Assembly: GCF_051235805.1 (NCBI RefSeq) | Contig: NZ_JBPNXV010000001.1 | Span: 1,054,001 to 1,118,000, forward strand | Direction of reading: 5' to 3' | From: Pseudothermotoga_B sp051235805 | Lineage (GTDB): Bacteria; Thermotogota; Thermotogae; Thermotogales; DSM-5069 | DNA: 64,000 nt | Shown here: one piece after another, positions 60,424 to 64,000 of the stretch | How the letters are laid out: the number at the start of each line of letters is the position of its first letter | Position numbering within the stretch: the first letter of the stretch is position 1 | Translations under genes and position numbers: made by a program | The notes under the pieces: model-generated | Told to the model about the DNA's origin: nothing | The model's database searches: none | The model's input: only the letters and a program-made list of their open reading frames with translations

Positions 60424-60476
60424 AATCCAGTGCAGTACGTCAAAAGGGTACTACCCCACCGGACTGGGGCAGTACC
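60420..60476 (-). promoter_or_regulatory. Alternative hairpins (1:2 and antiterminator) of the trp attenuator
   Basis: Hairpin 1:2 pairs 60447-60452 and 60454-60458 with 60465-60469 and 60471-60476 (11 bp with one mismatch) and covers the Tyr codon to the stop of the leader ORF. The antiterminator pairs 60461-60469 with 60420-60428 (9 bp, one wobble) and uses the first bases of the terminator stem, so it excludes both the 1:2 hairpin and the terminator. Confidence 0.8.
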
Positions 60477-60534
60477 ACCACCATTGATTGCACACAACCG
60501 TGTTGCCAAATTCAAGTACCTTCACAACTAACAA
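60451..60534 (-). CDS. trp leader peptide (27 residues, Trp-Trp-Trp-Tyr)
   Basis: TTG at 60534 with AAAGGAG 9 bp upstream opens a 27-codon frame ending TAG at 60451-60453; a GTG at 60525 is an alternative start. Codons 18-20 (60475-60483) are three consecutive Trp codons, followed by Tyr (NQWWWY). The stop lies inside the arm of the 1:2 hairpin. Position, Trp run and the alternating hairpins downstream are those of a ribosome-mediated trp attenuator: stalling at the Trp codons would free the antiterminator. Confidence 0.88.
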   Translation of the reverse strand: MLVVKVLEFGNTVVCNQWWWYCPSPVG

Positions 60535-60556
60535 TTTATTACACTCCTTTGCCAGA

Positions 60557-60585
60557 ATTGTACACCCAAAGGAGAACAAAGTCAA
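60557..60585 (-). promoter_or_regulatory. Promoter of the trp leader and trpB2
   Basis: Minus strand TTGACT (60580-60585), 17 bp, TACAAT (60557-60562). Transcription would begin a few bases before the leader-peptide ribosome site. Confidence 0.8.
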
Positions 60586-60713
60586 GTTTTCATTCAGAAC
60601 ACTCTGGGAAAAGGAACTGGAAGAGAGACTGGGTACTGTGGAATGATTGATGATCTATGACGGTAGGGATTATTTTGGGACAATCACTGCTCAGAACTAC
60701 AACACAGGAACGA

Positions 60714-60974
60714 CTATCCTTTGGAAAGATGTTCAATGAGAATGAAGTCTTTCAGATCAAGAAGGTCTTCAATTTCCTTGTAAAAGGATTTTCTCAAGGA
60801 TACTTTTGCCATTTCACTTGAGAACGTTAAGAAAAGTTCGAATTTGTCATTGAAGAGGATCGATTCAACAAGCTTCAACTCTCTAATACTGGTTTTAATC
60901 TTTACACAGACTCGATGGTCTTCTTGTGTATCACCTTTTGATCTTGAGAAACTGTCTGACTTATTAAAGTCTTT
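60714..60974 (-). pseudogene. Open frame of 86 codons, possible gene remnant
   Basis: On the minus strand the frame is open from a TAA at 60975-60977 to TAG at 60714-60716. The composition looks protein-like (VCVKIKTSIRELKLVES, FELFLTFSSEMAKVSL, IEDLLDLKDFILIEHLSKG) but there is no ribosome site or ATG near its beginning. It could be a decayed gene, or chance. No family is recognised. Confidence 0.3.
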
Positions 60975-61317
60975 TTAGCTCACTGACGATCAAGTTCTTA
61001 CCCGGGTATTTCCTTATATATATAGATCATCGAGTTTGGTTTTCCCAACACCTTAGACCTATCCCAACTTTACGAAGGTGCCTTTGGTGGAACTCCCCGG
61101 GTGAGTTTTTCCACTATATAATATACGATCCCTCCAAGTAATAAGAGTTATGAAAAATCATTTAGAAACTGAAAAAGAGTGTATTTTCCAAACCATCAAG
61201 GCTGCTGATGAGGTTTTTGGAACTTAGTGGTATCTAATATCTTCCTGCAATCCGATCGCGGCTATAAGAGTGGTAAAATTGAAATGTTACTCTATGCGAA
61301 CAAAAGGGGGAAAGACT
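60975..61317. other. Gene-free stretch before the second S9 peptidase
   Basis: AT-rich DNA with stop codons in all frames. It contains a TATATATATA run near 61015 and a TATAATATA near 61117, neither with a clear -35, and CCCGGG at two places. No RNA gene or terminator was recognised. A weak TAAAAT at about 61274 could serve the peptidase gene. Confidence 0.3.
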
Positions 61318-63318
61318 GTGGAAAAACTGAAGATCGATGATTTTTTCGGCTACAAATATTTGTCGAACCTCAACTTTTCTCCAGATGGTAGGCATCTTGG
61401 CTTTGTACTTCATCGCAGCGATTTTGAAGAAAATCGATATCTTTCATCAATTTGGACCTACGAACTGGCAAGCGGTAGATTCACAGAGCTCACCACTGGC
61501 TTTCAAGAGAGTTCGTTCATTTGGATTGATGAAGAAACTGTATTGTTCCCGACTATAAGAGAAAAGAAGGACAAAGAACGTAAAGAAGCAGGTGAACCTC
61601 TCTCAGTTTTCTACAGAATAAAGATCTCAGGTGGTGAAGCACAGAGAGCTTTTGAAGTACCATTGCTGGTGAAACAGATAGAGGCACTTTCGGAAAACTC
61701 TTTCGTCTTAACGGCGATCTTTGAGAAGGATATGAATTTTGAGTGTGAAAAGAGAGAAGAGTTTTTGAAAAGGCAAAAAGAGGAAAAAGATTATCATGTT
61801 GTTGATGAAATACCATTCTGGTCCAATGGCAGTGGATTCACGAACAAGAAGAGAATCAGATTGTATTTGTTTGAGTTAGACAAAAATGAACTCACACCCA
61901 TCAGCGATGAGTTGACAAATGTCGAACATTTTTCGGCGAACAAAGCGACTAAGCAAGTGTTGTTCGTGGGTAATACCTTCAAAGACAAAATGGAGATACG
62001 TTCAGATCTTTACATTTACGATATCGAGAAAAAGAGACTTTCTAAATTGACACACGAAGATCCATTCGATTATGTTTTCTGTTATTTCCTGGGAGAATCT
62101 ATTGTTTTTGCTGGGACGAATATGAAAAGATACGGCATCAACGAGAATCCAAAGTTCTACACCCTTGATCCAGAGACACACGAAGTGAGAGTTCTTACTC
62201 CTGATCTTGATCTCAGCCTGCACAACAGTGTGAACTCTGACTGCCGGTACGGAGCTAACCGAACGAGCAAGACCGATGGAAAGTATCTGTACTTCCTCTC
62301 AACTCAATGGCACAGTTCATATCTCAACAGAATCGATCTTGACGGAAAGATAGAAAGACTCACTGCGGACAAAGGTTCGATAGATGGCTTTGATGTTCAC
62401 GAAGGCAGGGTGATCTTTGTTGGTTTGAGAGAGATGAAACTTCAAGAACTCTACGAACTGCATGAAGGTGGCGAAAAGCAATTGAGTGTTTTCAACGAAC
62501 GGATTAGCAGAGAAAAGAGTGTTGTAAAGCCCGAGAGATTCACCTTTCTGTCCAATGACGGCACAGTCCTGGAAGGTTGGATTATGAAACCTGCTGAGTT
62601 TGATTCGACAAAGAAGTACCCAGCGATACTGGATATCCACGGTGGTCCAAAGACAGTCTATGGTGAGGTTTTCTTCCACGAGATGCAGTTGTGGGCAAAC
62701 GAGGGGTATGTAGTACTTTACACAAACCCGCGTGGTAGTGACGGCAGGGGAAATGAGTTTGCGGACATAAGGGGAAGGTACGGCACCGTTGACTACGATG
62801 ACCTTATGAGATTTGTCGACGAAGCGATTGAGAGATATCCTTTCATCGATAGGGGCAGAATTGGTGTGACTGGTGGTTCTTACGGCGGGTATATGACCAA
62901 CTGGATCATAGGTCACACAGATCGTTTCAGAGCGGCTGTTTCGCAGAGAAGTATAGCCAACTGGATTTCAAAGTTTGGCACAACAGACATAGGCTATTTC
63001 TTCGTAGAAGACCAACATCTTGCAACACCTTGGAGTGATTTTGAAAAACTGTGGTGGCATTCGCCGATGAAATACGCCGACAGAGTGAAGACACCCACCC
63101 TCTTCATTCATTCAGATGAAGATTACAGGTGCTGGTTGGTTGAAGCCATTCAGATGTTCACAGCTTTGAAGTACCATGGGGTTGAATCAAAGTTGGTGAT
63201 CTTCAAGGGAGAAAACCACGAACTGAGCAGAAGTGGAAAACCAAAACACAGACTCAGAAGGCTCAAAGAGATAACAGAATGGTTCGACAAGCACTTGAAG
63301 TCGACTACCCCAGTTTAA
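61318..63318 (+). CDS. S9 prolyl-oligopeptidase-family peptidase (second)
   Basis: GTG at 61318 (AAAGGGGGAAA upstream) gives 666 residues; the frame runs to 61270 without a ribosome site. N-terminal beta-propeller (FSPDGRHLGFVLHRSDF), C-terminal hydrolase with ILDIHGGPKTVYGE, the serine in GGSYGGYMTN, the aspartate in HSDEDYRCW and histidine in GENHELSRSG. It is an acylaminoacyl-peptidase/dipeptidyl-peptidase type enzyme, predicted cytoplasmic because no signal peptide is seen. It ends with SRSGKPKHR, a typical S9C tail. Confidence 0.93.
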   Translation: MEKLKIDDFFGYKYLSNLNFSPDGRHLGFVLHRSDFEENRYLSSIWTYELASGRFTELTTGFQESSFIWIDEETVLFPTIREKKDKERKEAGEPLSVFYRIKISGGEAQRAFEVPLLVKQIEALSENSFVLTAIFEKDMNFECEKREEFLKRQKEEKDYHVVDEIPFWSNGSGFTNKKRIRLYLFELDKNELTPISDELTNVEHFSANKATKQVLFVGNTFKDKMEIRSDLYIYDIEKKRLSKLTHEDPFDYVFCYFLGESIVFAGTNMKRYGINENPKFYTLDPETHEVRVLTPDLDLSLHNSVNSDCRYGANRTSKTDGKYLYFLSTQWHSSYLNRIDLDGKIERLTADKGSIDGFDVHEGRVIFVGLREMKLQELYELHEGGEKQLSVFNERISREKSVVKPERFTFLSNDGTVLEGWIMKPAEFDSTKKYPAILDIHGGPKTVYGEVFFHEMQLWANEGYVVLYTNPRGSDGRGNEFADIRGRYGTVDYDDLMRFVDEAIERYPFIDRGRIGVTGGSYGGYMTNWIIGHTDRFRAAVSQRSIANWISKFGTTDIGYFFVEDQHLATPWSDFEKLWWHSPMKYADRVKTPTLFIHSDEDYRCWLVEAIQMFTALKYHGVESKLVIFKGENHELSRSGKPKHRLRRLKEITEWFDKHLKSTTPV

Positions 63319-63365
63319 AAACCACAGCTCTATCGGGCTACCTTAGACAAATCATGAAATCCTGG

Positions 63366-63412
63366 AGTGCTGTTAAAACTTCAGGATCTTTCGTGCAGGT
63401 TTAAACAGCACT
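63366..63412. repeat. Long imperfect inverted repeat in the intergenic region
   Basis: AGTGCTGTTAAAAC (63366-63379) and GTTTAAACAGCACT (63399-63412) pair in 13 of 14 positions with a 19-base loop, 48 bp after the peptidase stop. There is no T-run. The rest of 63319-63573 shows only a 27-codon frame behind GAGGAG at about 63431 that resembles nothing known. Confidence 0.55.
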
Positions 63413-63573
63413 AAGAAGGCTTACTGCTTGAGGAGTAATGCCGACGAAGCGATATGGAAAGGTAGTCAAAGTAGAGTTGTTCCATCATGCAGATGATGGG
63501 GTCTGTTGCGCTCGTATATGATGAAAGGTACTTATGCTCTGAAACCGTTACTATATCTTATTGATAAAATACC

Positions 63574-63602
63574 TTGACAGTTAAATTATTTAACGATATA
63601 AT
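63574..63602 (+). promoter_or_regulatory. Consensus promoter with a palindromic operator in its spacer
   Basis: TTGACA (63574-63579), 17 bp, TATAAT (63597-63602). The spacer holds a perfect inverted repeat GTTAAAT-T-ATTTAAC (63580-63594), where a repressor would block RNA polymerase. It drives the exporter gene below. Confidence 0.85.
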
Positions 63603-63640
63603 CTGCACGAAGATTCTATTTTGACAACTGGAGGATAAAG

Positions 63641-64000
63641 ATGAAAAGATATCGAGCAACGGTTTTGTTCTTGCTTCTTTCTTTGATCTTTGGGGCATTT
63701 GCCTTTTTCAAAGGTAAGATCAACGCGGATTACATCGTTTTTCTTCCCGGTTATGAGCCAGGTCTAACGATACAACAGATCGACAACGAAGATTTGAGGG
63801 CTTTGCTGAGGGTTTCTGAAAGATTCTCAGACGGCACTCAGGTTGTTTTGATCCTGCAATCAGAGGATACCTTCTTTCGGGAAGAAGATGTCAGTGAACT
63901 TGTGAAACTTCAAGAAGAGTTGCTCAAATTAGAAGGTCTGAAAACTGTCCTGAGTGTTCTGAATTACACCTTTAGAACACCTTATTTCAACGGAAGAACG
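63641..64000 (+). CDS. RND/MMPL-family exporter, N-terminal fragment (runs off window)
   Basis: The ATG at 63641 has a GGAGG site 6 bp upstream. The 120 visible residues have one N-terminal membrane helix (about 7-25) and then an extracytoplasmic start with FSDGTQVVLILQSEDTFF and LVKLQEELLKLEGLKTVLSVLNYTF, the pattern of HAE3/MMPL RND proteins. Such proteins export lipids, hopanoids or drugs. The operator-bearing promoter suggests inducible expression. Confidence 0.7.
   Translation, partial: MKRYRATVLFLLLSLIFGAFAFFKGKINADYIVFLPGYEPGLTIQQIDNEDLRALLRVSERFSDGTQVVLILQSEDTFFREEDVSELVKLQEELLKLEGLKTVLSVLNYTFRTPYFNGRT

Noticed and set aside
61010..61125. Promoters at the TATATATATA and TATAATATA runs
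   Set aside because: Neither has a -35 at proper distance and no gene start follows within a useful range.
47912..63318. Tandem duplication of the two S9 peptidases
   Set aside because: They share family motifs but differ in length and propeller sequence and are 11 kb apart, so they look like old paralogues.
63431..63530. Small gene behind GAGGAGTAATG after the second peptidase
   Set aside because: Only 27 codons, no resemblance to a known protein, and no promoter; chance occurrence is likely.
1..64000. tRNA, rRNA, CRISPR arrays, IS elements or prophage
   Set aside because: No cloverleaf-like segments, regularly spaced repeats, transposase or phage genes were seen in any intergenic region.

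Overview
The window looks like chromosome from an anaerobic, fermentative, thermophilic member of the Thermotogales, probably a Pseudothermotoga or Thermotoga relative. This is inferred from the gene repertoire: an H-NOX chemoreceptor, a GH4 glycosidase with a CHGH motif, TrpB2, a flavodiiron protein, HndABC-like flavoprotein modules and an NQR-like sodium pump with no quinone subunit. Other signs are tightly overlapping genes (ATGA, GTGA, TTGA), strong AGGAGGTG ribosome sites, many TTG and GTG starts, and TTGACA-17-TATAAT promoters. No rRNA, tRNA, CRISPR, IS element or phage gene was seen.

Layout: 1-3.4 kb, the end of a DUF368 membrane protein and a polar amino-acid ABC operon. 3.4-7.7 kb (minus), an NqrBCDEF-like operon without NqrA plus a small unknown gene. 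7.8-10.7 kb (minus), a secreted 5'-nucleotidase and a carboxylase sodium-pump beta subunit with an unlisted 41-residue gamma-like gene. 11-20.9 kb, housekeeping genes: flavodiiron protein, rnhC, nth, Xaa-Pro peptidase, efp, Asp23, nusB, fhs, folD, trpS, scpA, scpB. 20.9-25.7 kb (minus), two NuoE/NuoF-like modules and a 2Fe-2S protein without a hydrogenase subunit. 25.8-28.7 kb, Sua5, mgtE behind a leader ORF, and a cold-shock gene. 28.7-35.1 kb (minus), a beta-barrel protein and a liv-type ABC operon ending in a GH4 alpha-glucuronidase. 35.2-38.5 kb, a diguanylate cyclase, a class II aldolase, a membrane protein and proC.

38.6-47.7 kb is a compact catabolic operon: tripartite tricarboxylate transporter (TctC, B, A), Gfo/Idh/MocA oxidoreductase, PreA-like Fe-S flavoprotein, fumarate-reductase-like flavoprotein, zinc alcohol dehydrogenase and an IclR regulator, with a palindrome just after the promoter. 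An S9 peptidase follows. 49.8-52.9 kb (minus) pairs an H-NOX chemoreceptor with a frameshifted HD-GYP gene. 53.1-59 kb (minus) is a five-gene envelope operon: two paralogous secreted proteins sharing an RKPG motif, an Ig-like repeat protein, a secretin and a second secretin-like protein with a probable barrel. 59.1-60.6 kb holds trpB2 behind a complete-looking ribosome-mediated trp attenuator. The window ends with another S9 peptidase and the start of an RND/MMPL exporter under an operator-containing promoter.

The strongest leads are the trp attenuator of a stand-alone trpB2 (Trp-Trp-Trp-Tyr leader peptide with mutually exclusive hairpins), the secretin/RKPG envelope operon, the TTT catabolic operon, the NQR operon without NqrA, and the H-NOX receptor with its full predicted O2-binding residue set. 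All functional claims come from reading the sequence and remembered family features; no database search was possible.
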